A DNA stretch of 64,000 bases. It comes from Shewanella sp. 10N.286.48.A6. GTDB taxonomy: Bacteria > Pseudomonadota > Gammaproteobacteria > Enterobacterales > Shewanellaceae. Numbering within the stretch: position 1 is the stretch's first letter; every line of letters starts with the position of its first letter. Made by a program: the position numbers and the translations under genes. Below, piece by piece: positions 35,892 through 45,315 of this stretch. A model generated the notes under the pieces. It ran no database searches. It worked only from the letters and a program-made list of their open reading frames with translations, and was not told the origin of the DNA. The stretch spans positions 1 to 64,000 of the forward strand of contig NZ_MCVI01000003.1 in assembly GCF_002873135.1 (NCBI RefSeq). The letters are read 5' to 3'.

Positions 35892-37631
35892 TTAAAATGG
35901 AAAGACTATCGGTATTAACAAGTAAGAAATTGCTACATATGAAAGCGTCATTAACCAACCGACTTTTAAGAAATCTGCCATACGATAACCTGCAGCATTC
36001 ATCACCATTAAATTGGTTTGATATCCAAAGGGACTAATAAAAGAGGCGCTAGCTCCATAGGCAACCGCCATGACAAAAGGCATATATGAAACACCTAAAT
36101 GCGTCGAAATACTCAAGGCTAGCGGTAGCATAATAGCCGCGGCTGCCGTATTGGTCATAATCTCGGTCATTACTAAGGTTAATAAGATAATAACCAGTAA
36201 AGCTTGATGGTGACTTAAACTTTCGAGCATTGAACTAGATTGGGTTACCAGCTCTGATGCTAAACCACTACTACTAAAAGCTGAAGCAATAGAGAGTGCA
36301 CAAACTAAAATGGTGAGAAGCTCAAATGGAAAACGGCGGCGAAGCTTTGAACCATCAATAAGGCCATAGGTTAACGCTATTAATAGGTATGCAGCTAACG
36401 TTTCAATTAAGCTGATATTACTTGCACTGGCTAAGAAAATAGCCCCCACAAAACCAAGAATTCCAACTAAATTCTGTTTAAAAGTGAGTGGCTGCTTGAT
36501 TTTCTGCTCTTCTAAAAAAAAGAAGTTTCTTTCTAAGTTAGGGCGCTTTTCGAAATCATTACCCGTTGCGAGCAGTAACTTATCACCAGCTAGTATTTTA
36601 AGCTCACCTAGTTTACCTGATATTGCTTGCCCCTTTCTTGATATAGCAACCACAGCGGCATCAAAGCGGGAACGAAATTCAACCTCTTTGATGGTTTTGC
36701 CAATCAGAATAGATTCAGGGCTTACCAAGACTTCTTGTAAGTTTTTATCTAAATCAAAATCATTAGCACTATATATTTCTAGGCCATTTAACTTTGATAT
36801 TTGGCTGACTTCACGTACATCACCCACAAATATCAGCTTATCTGCAGATTGTATCTCCTCTGAAGGTGAAACAGGTGAGATTAATTTGTTGTTTCTAACA
36901 ATTTCTACAAGAAATAATGAATTCAGTGAACGTAGACCATTTTTTAGCACGGTTTGCCCGATGAGCGTGCTTCCAGGCAAAATCTCAGCTTCAATAAAGT
37001 AAGCTTGTTTATTTTTAGTCGATGCCTTGCCACCATTCGGTAGCCACTTAGCAATAAAAAAAATCACTAAACCACATCCCAAAAGTAGTGCAATTCCTAC
37101 TGGTAGAAAGTCAAATATCGCTAATCCATCATAGCCTTGTTCTTCCAGTAAACCACTCACCACTAAGTTAGTTGCAGTACCCACTAACGTTAGCGTTCCG
37201 CCCAAAATAGAAAAATATGACAGCGGAATTAATAGTTTTTTGGCCGAGTGAAAAGGATTATTGAGCAAGGTTCCCATCAACGTTGCCACCACAGCAGTGT
37301 TATTTAAAAATGCTGAACTTACTGACGTTGATGCCCCCAGCTTTAATAAAGTGCGATAATAACTTTCATCGGCGATTTTAGTCGCCAACCAACTCAATAT
37401 AGATGTGCGCTCTAACACCAAGGCTGATAGCATTAGCATTATCAAGGTTACAACTGAGGGATTAATAGTATTACCCAGAACAACTTGTAAATCGATTACC
37501 CCAACGACATATAAAGCTGCGGTTACCACTATAAAGCTATAAACGGCTCTTAATTTGGCTGAAATTAATGAGACCATTAGTGCTAATAGAGCTAATGCTG
37601 TGAACCATTGCTCAAAAGGAAGTGCTATCAT
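35892..37631 (-). CDS. SLC13-family (CitT/DASS-like) transporter with two TrkA-C domains, probable sulfate permease
   Basis: 579 residues. Two membrane halves (about 1-190 and 385-579) flank two cytoplasmic RCK_C/TrkA-C domains (about 205-290 and 295-375). LNNTAVVATLMG and TNTAAAAIMLPLAL are the paired SNT-type substrate motifs of the DASS family. In Shewanella and related bacteria such genes often sit with cysDNC, where they are thought to import sulfate. It is 6 bases from cysD and 13 from cysC, so sulfate is the most reasonable substrate. Confidence 0.85.
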   Translation of the reverse strand: MIALPFEQWFTALALLALMVSLISAKLRAVYSFIVVTAALYVVGVIDLQVVLGNTINPSVVTLIMLMLSALVLERTSILSWLATKIADESYYRTLLKLGASTSVSSAFLNNTAVVATLMGTLLNNPFHSAKKLLIPLSYFSILGGTLTLVGTATNLVVSGLLEEQGYDGLAIFDFLPVGIALLLGCGLVIFFIAKWLPNGGKASTKNKQAYFIEAEILPGSTLIGQTVLKNGLRSLNSLFLVEIVRNNKLISPVSPSEEIQSADKLIFVGDVREVSQISKLNGLEIYSANDFDLDKNLQEVLVSPESILIGKTIKEVEFRSRFDAAVVAISRKGQAISGKLGELKILAGDKLLLATGNDFEKRPNLERNFFFLEEQKIKQPLTFKQNLVGILGFVGAIFLASASNISLIETLAAYLLIALTYGLIDGSKLRRRFPFELLTILVCALSIASAFSSSGLASELVTQSSSMLESLSHHQALLVIILLTLVMTEIMTNTAAAAIMLPLALSISTHLGVSYMPFVMAVAYGASASFISPFGYQTNLMVMNAAGYRMADFLKVGWLMTLSYVAISYLLIPIVFPF

Positions 37632-37637
37632 TTGTTA

Positions 37638-38555
37638 TTAAAAATAACCTTCTCGCTTTTTCTTCTCCATTGACCCAGAGCTATCATGGTCAATAGCACG
37701 GCCCTGGCGCTCTGAGGTGGTCGTTAATAGCATCTCTTGAATAATCTCAGGTAATGTGGTTGCTTCAGATTCAACGGCACCTGTTAATGGGTAACAACCA
37801 AGTGTACGGAAACGTACCATTTTCTCTTCAATGACTTCACCCTCTTTTAGTTTCATGCGCTCGTCATCAACCATGATCAACATGCCATCACGTTCAACAA
37901 CAGGACGTTTAGCTGAAAAGTAAAGAGATGGAATTTCAATGCTTTCAAGATAAATGTATTGCCAAATATCTAACTCTGTCCAGTTTGACAAAGGGAATAC
38001 ACGGATGCTTTCACCTTTATTGACTTTACCGTTATAGATATTCCAAAGTTCAGGACGCTGGTTTTTAGGATCCCAACGATGATGTTCATCACGAAAAGAA
38101 TACACTCGCTCTTTAGCTCGAGATTTTTCTTCGTCACGACGCGCACCACCAAAAGCAGCATCAAAACCATATTTGTCTAATGCTTGCTTAAGCCCTTGTG
38201 TTTTCATGATATCTGTATGTTTTGAGCTACCATGTACAAATGGGCTGATATTCATTTCAAGCCCTTCTGGGTTTTGGTGAACAATTAAGTTCATACCGAC
38301 CTTTTTTGCCATATAATCACGAAATTCAATCATTTCTTTGAATTTCCATGTTGTATCAACATGCATTAATGAAAAAGGTGGTGTTCCTGGCGCAAATGCT
38401 TTTTTGGCAAGGTGTAACATAACAGACGAGTCTTTACCTACAGAATAAAGCATGACAGGATTATCGAACTCAGCGACTACTTCACGCATAATATGAATAG
38501 ACTCTGCTTCAAGTTGCTTTAAGTGAGTCATTTTTTCTTGGGTAATTTTAGTCAT
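37638..38555 (-). CDS. cysD: sulfate adenylyltransferase small subunit
   Basis: 305 residues, typical length. The PP-loop AMP-forming motif is [14 protein letters not shown] (about 37-50), followed by [17 protein letters not shown] and [16 protein letters not shown]. With CysN it activates sulfate to APS. It is the first gene of the PAPS set. Its upstream region has two TGAGACA motifs 21 bases apart, so it may have its own promoter as well as read-through from wzz. Confidence 0.96.
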   Translation of the reverse strand: MTKITQEKMTHLKQLEAESIHIMREVVAEFDNPVMLYSVGKDSSVMLHLAKKAFAPGTPPFSLMHVDTTWKFKEMIEFRDYMAKKVGMNLIVHQNPEGLEMNISPFVHGSSKHTDIMKTQGLKQALDKYGFDAAFGGARRDEEKSRAKERVYSFRDEHHRWDPKNQRPELWNIYNGKVNKGESIRVFPLSNWTELDIWQYIYLESIEIPSLYFSAKRPVVERDGMLIMVDDERMKLKEGEVIEEKMVRFRTLGCYPLTGAVESEATTLPEIIQEMLLTTTSERQGRAIDHDSSGSMEKKKREGYF

Positions 38556-38623
38556 AATGCTTTATTTATACTCATCTAAAATTGATTAAATACATTTTTA
38601 CATCTCAGCTCTACAAACCAATC

Positions 38624-38651
38624 TGAGACACATTTTATCCATTTTGAGACA
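38624..38651. promoter_or_regulatory. two TGAGACA motifs two helical turns apart, upstream of cysD
   Basis: TGAGACA at 38624-38630 and again at 38645-38651, 21 bases start to start. On the transcribed strand these read TGTCTCAAAATGG and TGTCTCAGATTGG, close to the Vibrio VpsR box as I recall it. The same heptamer clusters at 20372-20410. They lie 70-100 bases before the cysD start. Confidence 0.4.
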
Positions 38652-38746
38652 GTCGAATCTTCGCTATCCCTTGCAGAGCCTAGGTTCCATGCTTTCTCTT
38701 AAAACTGTCCCAATAGGCTCATTTTTTTCTTTTTTCTTTTCTTTGT

Positions 38747-39721
38747 TTAATCTTCTTTGCTAACGAAATGCCTGATTAAAACAATCATTACCGCTAACAT
38801 GCCGCCTAGCATTGTGCCTAATACACAAATCAAGGCTCGTTTAGGACCTGCTTTTTCTTCTGGGACTAATGCTGGGTCAATGGTTTTAAATACGTATTCT
38901 TCACGTACTTCAGCAAACATAATAGTTTTAGTTTGCTCTTCAATTAGCTGGTAAAGTATCGTGCGAATATCTGCAACATTAGTTTGGGCTATCTGAGTTT
39001 CTAGAAATGCGGTACTGCGCTGAGCTTCTGCCACATCGCGCTGTTTCATTTCTAAGTTGATATCTTCTACTAACCATTTAACCCACTGTTGGGCAACTGA
39101 TGGTGATAAATGCTCTACCGACACTTTCACCATGCCGGTTTCTTTATCACTATTAATAGCGATAGCTTTATTAAATTCTTTGTAGGCTTCCTGCATTGAA
39201 GGTTCAGGCTTAAATGGGGCTTTAACCTCACGAATCCATTTGTTGTTTTTAGCATCAAACATTTCAGCATCATACACTAGTGTATCTGATGCCATGTCCC
39301 ATTTTTCAGCCGCCATGAGGTCGGTAAGAATATTATGCTTTTGAATAAACTCACTGGTAAATTGACGTGATTTAACCACTTCTATCGCCATTTGAGTTTT
39401 GTCAACACCACCGCCACCACCAAGGTTGATGCCAGCCATACTTGCAAGACCGCCAAACTGTCCAGCAAGTGCGGCTAAACCACCGCCACCTTGTTCCCCG
39501 TCTGCCGGTGAAAGTAGCGCTTCTGATTTATAAGTATTTGGTTGACTAAGTGCAAACAAAACAGAACCAACAGCGAAGACAGCAGTTACTGCAATGATCA
39601 ACCATTTGCCTTTCCAAATTACTGAAAATAGCTCTCGTAAATCGATTTCATCATCTGCAACAACTTGCGGAGTCGAAGTAAAATTAGCATCTGTGTAATT
39701 TTTTGGTATTTGGTTTTTCAT
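38747..39721 (-). CDS. wzz: chain length determinant protein (Wzz family)
   Basis: 324 residues. The cytoplasmic N-terminus has EIDLRELFSVIWKGKWLII leading into the first membrane helix (about 36-56), a coiled periplasmic region follows, and a second helix (about 297-318) precedes RHFVSKED. A Gly-rich loop (GEQGGGGLAALAGQFGG) follows the first helix. There is no C-terminal kinase domain, so it is an O-antigen-type co-polymerase rather than a Wzc tyrosine kinase. It controls polymer length together with Wzy. Confidence 0.9.
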   Translation of the reverse strand: MKNQIPKNYTDANFTSTPQVVADDEIDLRELFSVIWKGKWLIIAVTAVFAVGSVLFALSQPNTYKSEALLSPADGEQGGGGLAALAGQFGGLASMAGINLGGGGGVDKTQMAIEVVKSRQFTSEFIQKHNILTDLMAAEKWDMASDTLVYDAEMFDAKNNKWIREVKAPFKPEPSMQEAYKEFNKAIAINSDKETGMVKVSVEHLSPSVAQQWVKWLVEDINLEMKQRDVAEAQRSTAFLETQIAQTNVADIRTILYQLIEEQTKTIMFAEVREEYVFKTIDPALVPEEKAGPKRALICVLGTMLGGMLAVMIVLIRHFVSKED

Positions 39722-39836
39722 GTTTGTGATTAATAGATTTACAGCGATGCTTACTTTGTATTAGCTTAGGCTGTAAATCTAGTTTTTATCCCTGTAATTA
39801 ATTGGTTGACGCGGTTTAGGATTTTAAAACAAAATT

Positions 39837-42578
39837 TTACAAGCCTGAAATCGTTGCCAATGCAACCGCAGAGTTATAGACAATTTGTGTCACTTGAGTC
39901 CAAAGGGTTAAGTTATCTTTGTACTCAGTATCAAGCGGTACAATAACAGTATCTCCGGCACTTAAAGCGGCCTTGCTGCTAAACCAGAAGCTTTGTTTTG
40001 GCATCATTACCGAGCCGTCTGCTTTAATGATATAGGTTCTACCGTCATCAGCACGTTCTCTTGGGCCACCTGACATAGATAAGTATTGGTCTAAAGTCGT
40101 GCCTTCTTTAAATCTATGAGTTGACGGGTGCTGTACTTCGCCCATAACAGACACGATTTGTTTCGTGGTAGGCACATACAAAATATCTTTATCTTCAAGT
40201 TGTATATCTGCTTGCTCTATTCCCACTTGAATTGCATTTAGATCTACAACTAAACGGCCAACTGCTTGAATATTTTCTAAGTCCGTAAGCATTAGCTGTG
40301 CTTCAGAGTAATTAACTACCGTGCCGTCTTTCGACACACCACGGGTTGCAATATCACGACGTAATTGGTCAGCAAGCTTCTTAATTTCAAGTTGCTCTTG
40401 TTGCTTTACTGATTCTCTAACAAAAACCGCAGCAGTAGGGAAAGCGAAGTCAGTAAAACCACCTGCGCGTTGCATAACATCGGCAAGCGTTTCGCCTCTA
40501 CGAATGTTATACATCCCAGGAAATTTCACTTCACCTCGGATTTCAATCGATTTACGCTCTTGCCATTCTGGAGTTGTTAGTACGACCAACATATCACGGC
40601 CTTCTAATAACAAATCATCAGATGGAAGGTGATTTATGGCATTATTAATATTGACGTGTATATGGTTGATGTCTGAAAGCGAATCAGAATTTTCAGTTCG
40701 GGTTAATTCAGCTCTATTTGTATAAGCACCTTCAACTAAACCACCTGCAGCAACAAGTAAATCACTGACTTTTGCATTAGTTGCTAATGGGTATATACCG
40801 CCATTTTTAACTTTGCCAGAAATGGCAACTACTTGAGCTTTTTCTAAAGGGCTACTTTGCTGTGATAACTTGCTAATAATAGGAAATAACAACTCTTCAC
40901 GGCTCATTGAGCCACTTAATTTAATTAAGTCTCTGTCATCAAATAAATTAGATATCATTTTACTGACTTCATCACCGATAAGTTGTTCTTGCTCATTTAG
41001 TTCCTTATCAGAACCAGGAATAACTATTCCACCGATTGAAGCTTTATGCATCATTGAACCAGCAGCATCAATATTCATTGACTTAAAACCAGCTTTAAAT
41101 AAGTCGTTGCCAATAAGTGAGTCACTGCTTAATGATTTTATTTTTTTTGCTCTATTTTGAACTAATTTATTTAATTCATAACGATTTATCGATGAATCAT
41201 CATAATTAAACAAAATGACTTTATCTCTTGGACTTAAAGCAATATTTTCTGACTGAACCTGCTGCGAAATGGCTTTACCTGGTGAAAATTGTAGTACTTC
41301 AATTTTACCAAACTTGTTCACTTCACGAATGATTAATGCGTAGTTCAAATCGGCAGATATGGCTAAATCCCCCCAAATGGTAGGTAACAGATCGTTAACC
41401 TTCTGTCCCTGATACCACTGGTACTTACCAGGTCGTACAACCGCACCAACAAGGGTTACTGCATCTTCATATTGCATAGAAGCACTTTTTACACGAATAA
41501 AATCACCCGCTTTCGCTAGCTTGCTAGCTGCTTTTGCTGATGTTAAGTCAACATTGACGATGGTTTTTAAACCGTTGTGATTATATCGCTCAATGCTGCT
41601 TCGCTTGGGATATGCACCGGGGTTAACACCTGCAGCCATTTTGACCACATCATCAATAGTTTCATTGCTCTTAATTTCATAAATGGCCGGACGTCTAATT
41701 TCACCGGTAATACTTACTCGTCCACCGACTGATGGAATGAAAACTACATCACCAGAACGTAAATTAATATCTTTTGATGCATCACCTTTTAGCAGCAGAT
41801 CATATAAATCAAAGCTACCAACTAACTGCCCCTGACGTTTTACTTGAATATTACGTAAACTACCTATTTCATTTACGCCACCAGCTGCAAACAGAGCTTG
41901 TGTAATGGTAGATAAACTAGAGACAGTATACGAACCAGATTTATAGGCATCACCAGCGATAAAAATGCGAATAGAACGTAATTCACCTAGGGTAATATTT
42001 GATTCAATACCGATCATTTGTTTTTGAATTCGCTCGCCTAGATACTCGCGTAATTCAGAAAACGTTAGCCCCACAACCGATATAGGCCCCAATTCTGGGA
42101 ATTGAATATTGCCATCACGACCGATTGTTAAACTGTATTCTCGGTTGTCTTTACCATAAAGCTGTACATTTAGTGTATCGCCAGGACCAACCATATAATC
42201 ACTGGGGACCGGAATATCTGAAATAGGCGAAAATGTCATTGGCTCGCCAGCAAACATGTCATAACCAAAAAAGTTTAATTCTGCTTTTTCGCTTTCTTGT
42301 TCAAAATCGAGATTATTAGTTTGCTGTTCTTTTGCTTGTACTTGCCTTGCAGGAATTGGCGTGGCTTCAGCGATTTGACTTGATTGACCGCTTTGCCCCG
42401 ATAACACTGAAGGGCTAATACCATACTGCTTAGCAAGTCTTTGCTGTTCAGAAGCTGGCAAGGATTTAAACTGCTCTATCATTTGAGGAGAGGGAGTTAC
42501 AGCTTGAATAGGTGCGCTGATAACTAAAGTCGCACTCAGTGCCGCTATTGCGAATATTTTAATCTTCTGTAACACCAT
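39837..42578 (-). CDS. outer membrane polysaccharide export protein with multiple SLBB domains (Wza/OPX type)
   Basis: 913 residues from the ATG at 42578, with GGAG 5 bases upstream; a longer frame to 42602 has no such site. A signal peptide (IFAIAALSATLVISAPIQA) is followed by a region with low complexity. The polysaccharide export domain begins SDYMVGPGDTLNVQLYGKD (about 128), and at least five SLBB-like repeats follow, with signposts such as VSITGEIRRPAIYEI, VTLVGAVVRPGKYQW, VAISGKVKNGGIYPL, IEIRGEVKFPGMYNI and VSVMGEVQHPSTHRF. It is over twice the length of E. coli Wza. It would carry the polymer through the periplasm and outer membrane. It lies directly downstream of the ops leader. Confidence 0.88.
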   Translation of the reverse strand: MVLQKIKIFAIAALSATLVISAPIQAVTPSPQMIEQFKSLPASEQQRLAKQYGISPSVLSGQSGQSSQIAEATPIPARQVQAKEQQTNNLDFEQESEKAELNFFGYDMFAGEPMTFSPISDIPVPSDYMVGPGDTLNVQLYGKDNREYSLTIGRDGNIQFPELGPISVVGLTFSELREYLGERIQKQMIGIESNITLGELRSIRIFIAGDAYKSGSYTVSSLSTITQALFAAGGVNEIGSLRNIQVKRQGQLVGSFDLYDLLLKGDASKDINLRSGDVVFIPSVGGRVSITGEIRRPAIYEIKSNETIDDVVKMAAGVNPGAYPKRSSIERYNHNGLKTIVNVDLTSAKAASKLAKAGDFIRVKSASMQYEDAVTLVGAVVRPGKYQWYQGQKVNDLLPTIWGDLAISADLNYALIIREVNKFGKIEVLQFSPGKAISQQVQSENIALSPRDKVILFNYDDSSINRYELNKLVQNRAKKIKSLSSDSLIGNDLFKAGFKSMNIDAAGSMMHKASIGGIVIPGSDKELNEQEQLIGDEVSKMISNLFDDRDLIKLSGSMSREELLFPIISKLSQQSSPLEKAQVVAISGKVKNGGIYPLATNAKVSDLLVAAGGLVEGAYTNRAELTRTENSDSLSDINHIHVNINNAINHLPSDDLLLEGRDMLVVLTTPEWQERKSIEIRGEVKFPGMYNIRRGETLADVMQRAGGFTDFAFPTAAVFVRESVKQQEQLEIKKLADQLRRDIATRGVSKDGTVVNYSEAQLMLTDLENIQAVGRLVVDLNAIQVGIEQADIQLEDKDILYVPTTKQIVSVMGEVQHPSTHRFKEGTTLDQYLSMSGGPRERADDGRTYIIKADGSVMMPKQSFWFSSKAALSAGDTVIVPLDTEYKDNLTLWTQVTQIVYNSAVALATISGL

Positions 42579-42719
42579 GTATCTCCAAGTAAATAATAGC
42601 AAATGAATATTTGAGCTAAAAATTAATTATAAAAAAATAATCTTATATGTGTTATTTGTTTTGATGTTTGCATTTTTTGCTAATTAGACTGATTGCAATC
42701 ATGCTTAATTCTAATTCGG

Positions 42720-42732
42720 GCACGCTACCGAT
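42720..42732 (-). promoter_or_regulatory. second, partial ops-like element
   Basis: The minus strand reads ATCGGTAGCGTGC. It shares GGTAGCGTGC with the perfect ops element about 150 bases upstream but differs at the first positions. It could provide a second RfaH loading chance or be a decayed copy. Confidence 0.5.
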
Positions 42733-42871
42733 CCGCGTGGCGGGCATTGCCCTGATTCAGTACATCCTGTACTTCACCCTTCGGGCCAGCTGAAGCTGTT
42801 AATCATTGTTCCCGACAATGATTTTCGGCTTATAGCTAAACAAATGAAACTGTTCATCGGATGCCCTTCGG

Positions 42872-42884
42872 GCACGCTACCGCC
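42872..42884 (-). promoter_or_regulatory. ops element (RfaH recruitment site)
   Basis: The minus strand reads GGCGGTAGCGTGC, which fits the ops consensus GGCGGTAGCNTG completely. It lies about 295 bases upstream of the export gene start in the transcribed leader. Paused RNA polymerase displays this sequence to RfaH, which then prevents early termination in long polysaccharide operons. rfaH itself is the gene just upstream. Confidence 0.88.
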
Positions 42885-43179
42885 CATAGATTACGGCTTC
42901 TAACGTGCCCTTCAATAAATGAAATTCTAATTTTGATTGAACCTAAAAGTCAGTGCTAACCTATATACTGACTTCTTACTTATACGAACTTATACGAACT
43001 TATTTTTACTAAATGCAGCTGTGGTTAAATAGCAACCTTTAGTAAAAACACGTCATTCTATCCCATTATTTCAATCACTGAATGAGTCAATTTTAAAAAC
43101 TGAATCTCCTGCACACAAAAATCGGCTATTAAAACAAAACATCAACACTATTACTTAAAAAATTAACGCTTAGCGTTCA

Positions 43180-43671
43180 TTAAATTTTCTTAATGCTACT
43201 ACTATCTACACACATTCTTTTTTGTTGCCCCATGATATTAAACAATACAAAGCATCGTTTTTGGGCATTCTTTTCTTCAAAGATGGCTTCTAAGTCTACA
43301 AATGGCCCGTCAGTAAATTGGACTTTGTCTCCTGCGATTAAATCACTTTCAACATCAGGCTTGTGAACTGAAACTCTGTTTTTTATTGCTTGTATAATTC
43401 GATCATCAATGGGAGTCATGGTTTCGCTACAGCCAATGATACGACTGGCACCTCGAGTTGAATGTATGCGGCTGACACTGACTTCTAAGGGATCAAAATA
43501 GATAAACAAATAACATGGGAATAGCGGGACATCGACGAGTTTGGTCTTTCCGTTTGAGGTTTTCTCTTCTTGAATGATAGGTAAGTAACTTTCGACTTGT
43601 TGTAATGCTAAGTTTTGTTGCGCTCTAACTTCACCGCGCGGCTTACAATATAACAAATACCATGACTTCAT
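43180..43671 (-). CDS. rfaH: transcription antitermination protein RfaH
   Basis: 163 residues, the usual length. KSWYLLYCKPRGEVRAQQNL at the N-terminus is the NGN domain of the RfaH branch of NusG, and VPLFPCYLFIYFD is its signature. The C-terminal part (about 110-163) is the segment known to switch from helix to barrel in RfaH. It binds ops DNA in paused complexes and raises expression of distal genes. Its position just before a polysaccharide operon with an ops site is a direct regulatory pairing. Confidence 0.93.
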   Translation of the reverse strand: MKSWYLLYCKPRGEVRAQQNLALQQVESYLPIIQEEKTSNGKTKLVDVPLFPCYLFIYFDPLEVSVSRIHSTRGASRIIGCSETMTPIDDRIIQAIKNRVSVHKPDVESDLIAGDKVQFTDGPFVDLEAIFEEKNAQKRCFVLFNIMGQQKRMCVDSSSIKKI

Positions 43672-43858
43672 TTTCTACTCACTTAATATCATTCAAGGTA
43701 ACGTCCATTATCACCAAGCGCAGTATTTTATCAAAGCCAGTAAGCTAAGTGAAAGCTTTTTGATATTTAATATTTCAAATGCTGCAAATTGATACGAAAG
43801 TGTTCAATTGTATTACTTATGTGGCGTCGTAAGAGGGCTTTCAATGAACAATAATAAA

Positions 43859-43891
43859 AAACCGTATCAAGATTAGATACGGTTTAATCAT
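43859..43891 (-). terminator. intrinsic terminator of the DUF4136 lipoprotein gene
   Basis: AAACCGTATC (43859-43868), 7-base loop, GATACGGTTT (43876-43885). On the minus strand the stem is followed by TTTTTTATT, so it works for the lipoprotein gene transcribed toward rfaH. Confidence 0.8.
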
Positions 43892-43927
43892 AAAGAGTAA
43901 CTTAACTAATACAACTAATAATAAAAC

Positions 43928-44488
43928 CTATTTTGTTTCAGGCTGTGGCGGATAGTTCAACATCACTTGTGAAATCGCCGAGTTGATGATTTGTACTCGC
44001 TCTTCTGGGGTGTTTTTATTGCGGATAGTATCTGCAACACTGCCGCGCCATACTAAATTGCCGGTTTTGTTATCGATTAAATCAACAATTAAGGTGCCGA
44101 CTTCGTATTCACGTACTGTGGTTTGGGTGTTCATCCCTGCTCCGCCCCAGCCACGACGACCATAATATGGGTAGTAACCAAAACTGGTATTGAAGGTGTC
44201 GACATTAATTTTTTTATCGACTTTAGTTAAGTAGTTAACCAGTAAGTCAGCTTCAGTAATGTCTGCTTTTGTTAAGCCTTTTTGCCCAAGTTCGTTGTTA
44301 ACAGCATCGCGAACACGTTGGTCCATTAAGCCATCCAGATGATAACTTGCATCTTGGTTTTTCTTTTCGACCCAAGAGTAGGTTTTATATTGGTCAAATG
44401 AAACGGCTGGATCAAAATCGGTATTGGTTTTTAAGGTACTACATGCACTTAATGCTAAAACCGCTGCAGCAACAAATAACTTTTTCAT
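43928..44488 (-). CDS. DUF4136 lipoprotein
   Basis: 186 residues from the ATG at 44488, which has CGGAG 6 bases upstream; the frame extends six codons further without a site. MKKLFVAAAVLALSAC is a lipoprotein signal with Cys at the lipobox. TDFDPAVSFDQYKTYSWV is the usual start of DUF4136 and VRDAVNNELGQKGL follows. The C-terminal half includes a Tyr/Gly-rich loop (FGYYPYYGRRGWGG). It is presumably anchored in the outer membrane; the role of this family is unknown. Confidence 0.85.
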   Translation of the reverse strand: MKKLFVAAAVLALSACSTLKTNTDFDPAVSFDQYKTYSWVEKKNQDASYHLDGLMDQRVRDAVNNELGQKGLTKADITEADLLVNYLTKVDKKINVDTFNTSFGYYPYYGRRGWGGAGMNTQTTVREYEVGTLIVDLIDNKTGNLVWRGSVADTIRNKNTPEERVQIINSAISQVMLNYPPQPETK

Positions 44489-44506
44489 AATAACTCCGAA
44501 TAACAA

Positions 44507-44838
44507 CCCAAACTGGCTGTTTCTGTATTAAATACATTTTAATGAGGCTAATAAATAGCTTACCTAGCTAAACTATAATCATCAACTGATAATATTAACA
44601 ATAGTCGCTTTAGCCAGTTTTCTAAATGTTTAACAGCAAGCTTTATCCTTAACCACAGCGAAAATGATTCTTACCTAGTGGATGGGCTTAGTTAATGAGC
44701 TTAGTTAATGAGCTTAGTGCTCGCCAATAAGATAACAGCTAGATTATCCGCTAGAGGGGTCGTTTGCTGCTTTAGCCAACTCAGTTAGTTTGTTAAACTG
44801 TGTGTATTGATTATTTATTGTAAAGTACAAGTGAACCT
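44507..44838. other. intergenic region with a short tandem repeat
   Basis: Divergent promoter region of the lipoprotein and YciH genes. It contains GCTTAGTTAATGA twice in tandem (44686-44698, 44699-44711) and the start of a third copy. No gene or RNA is evident. Confidence 0.6.
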
Positions 44839-45168
44839 ATGCGTATTGATCCTAATGTTTCTTTAGTTTATAGCACCGATGGCGGTAAAATTGCTCAAGA
44901 AAAACCAACAGAGCAAATTCCAGTAGGTGACGGCATTGTCCGCATCCATAAAGACAGTAAAGGCCGTAAAGGAAAAGGCGTTAGTATCATTAAAGGGCTT
45001 GGGCTTGATGCTAAAGCGTTAAAAGCCTTAGCGCAAAAACTTAAAAAACAATGTGGTTGTGGGGGTACGGTAAAAGAGTTCAATATTGAAGTGCAAACTG
45101 ATGACCGTGAAAAAATCAAAACCTTGCTAGAGAAAATGAACTATACGGTCAAACTTGCTGGTGGTTAA
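44839..45168 (+). CDS. yciH: SUI1/YciH translation initiation factor-like protein
   Basis: 109 residues, the length of E. coli YciH. The eIF1/SUI1 fold spans about 35-109, with KGKGVSIIKGLGLD, the Cys pair in KKQCGCGGTVKE and the closing IKTLLEKMNYTVKLAGG. Bacterial members are thought to affect start-codon selection on the 30S subunit, perhaps under stress. It stands alone, transcribed away from the lipoprotein gene. Confidence 0.92.
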   Translation: MRIDPNVSLVYSTDGGKIAQEKPTEQIPVGDGIVRIHKDSKGRKGKGVSIIKGLGLDAKALKALAQKLKKQCGCGGTVKEFNIEVQTDDREKIKTLLEKMNYTVKLAGG

Positions 45169-45315
45169 GCCTACGCTAATACTTACATTTAATATTAGTA
45201 TTTGCCTAAGTCTAAGTATTAGCAATCGCCAATCAAGCTTAAATCACAACCTCGGGTTTAAGGGCATTTAAGTATGTATGTTAAATTGACACCTAGTTTT
45301 TCAAAAGGATAAATA

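Larger units (their letters stand above)
42579..43179. other. long untranslated leader between rfaH and the export gene
   Basis: About 600 bases without a gene. It holds two ops-type elements (42720-42732 and 42872-42884) and, between them, a perfect hairpin ATCATTGT/ACAATGAT (42802-42822). The promoter of the polysaccharide operon probably lies upstream of the first ops element on the minus strand, in the AT-rich part at about 42900-43150; no boxes are clear enough to name. Confidence 0.6.

Noticed and set aside
36484..37002. 172-codon open frame on the plus strand
   Set aside because: It is antisense to the SLC13 transporter gene, which has full family motifs; the antisense product is Ser-rich and lacks any pattern.
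38747..39721. Wzc-type tyrosine autokinase
   Set aside because: The protein stops shortly after the second membrane helix and has no Walker motifs or Tyr-rich tail.
42579..43179. riboswitch in the long leader
   Set aside because: I recognise no riboswitch core; the leader is better explained by ops elements and RfaH action.
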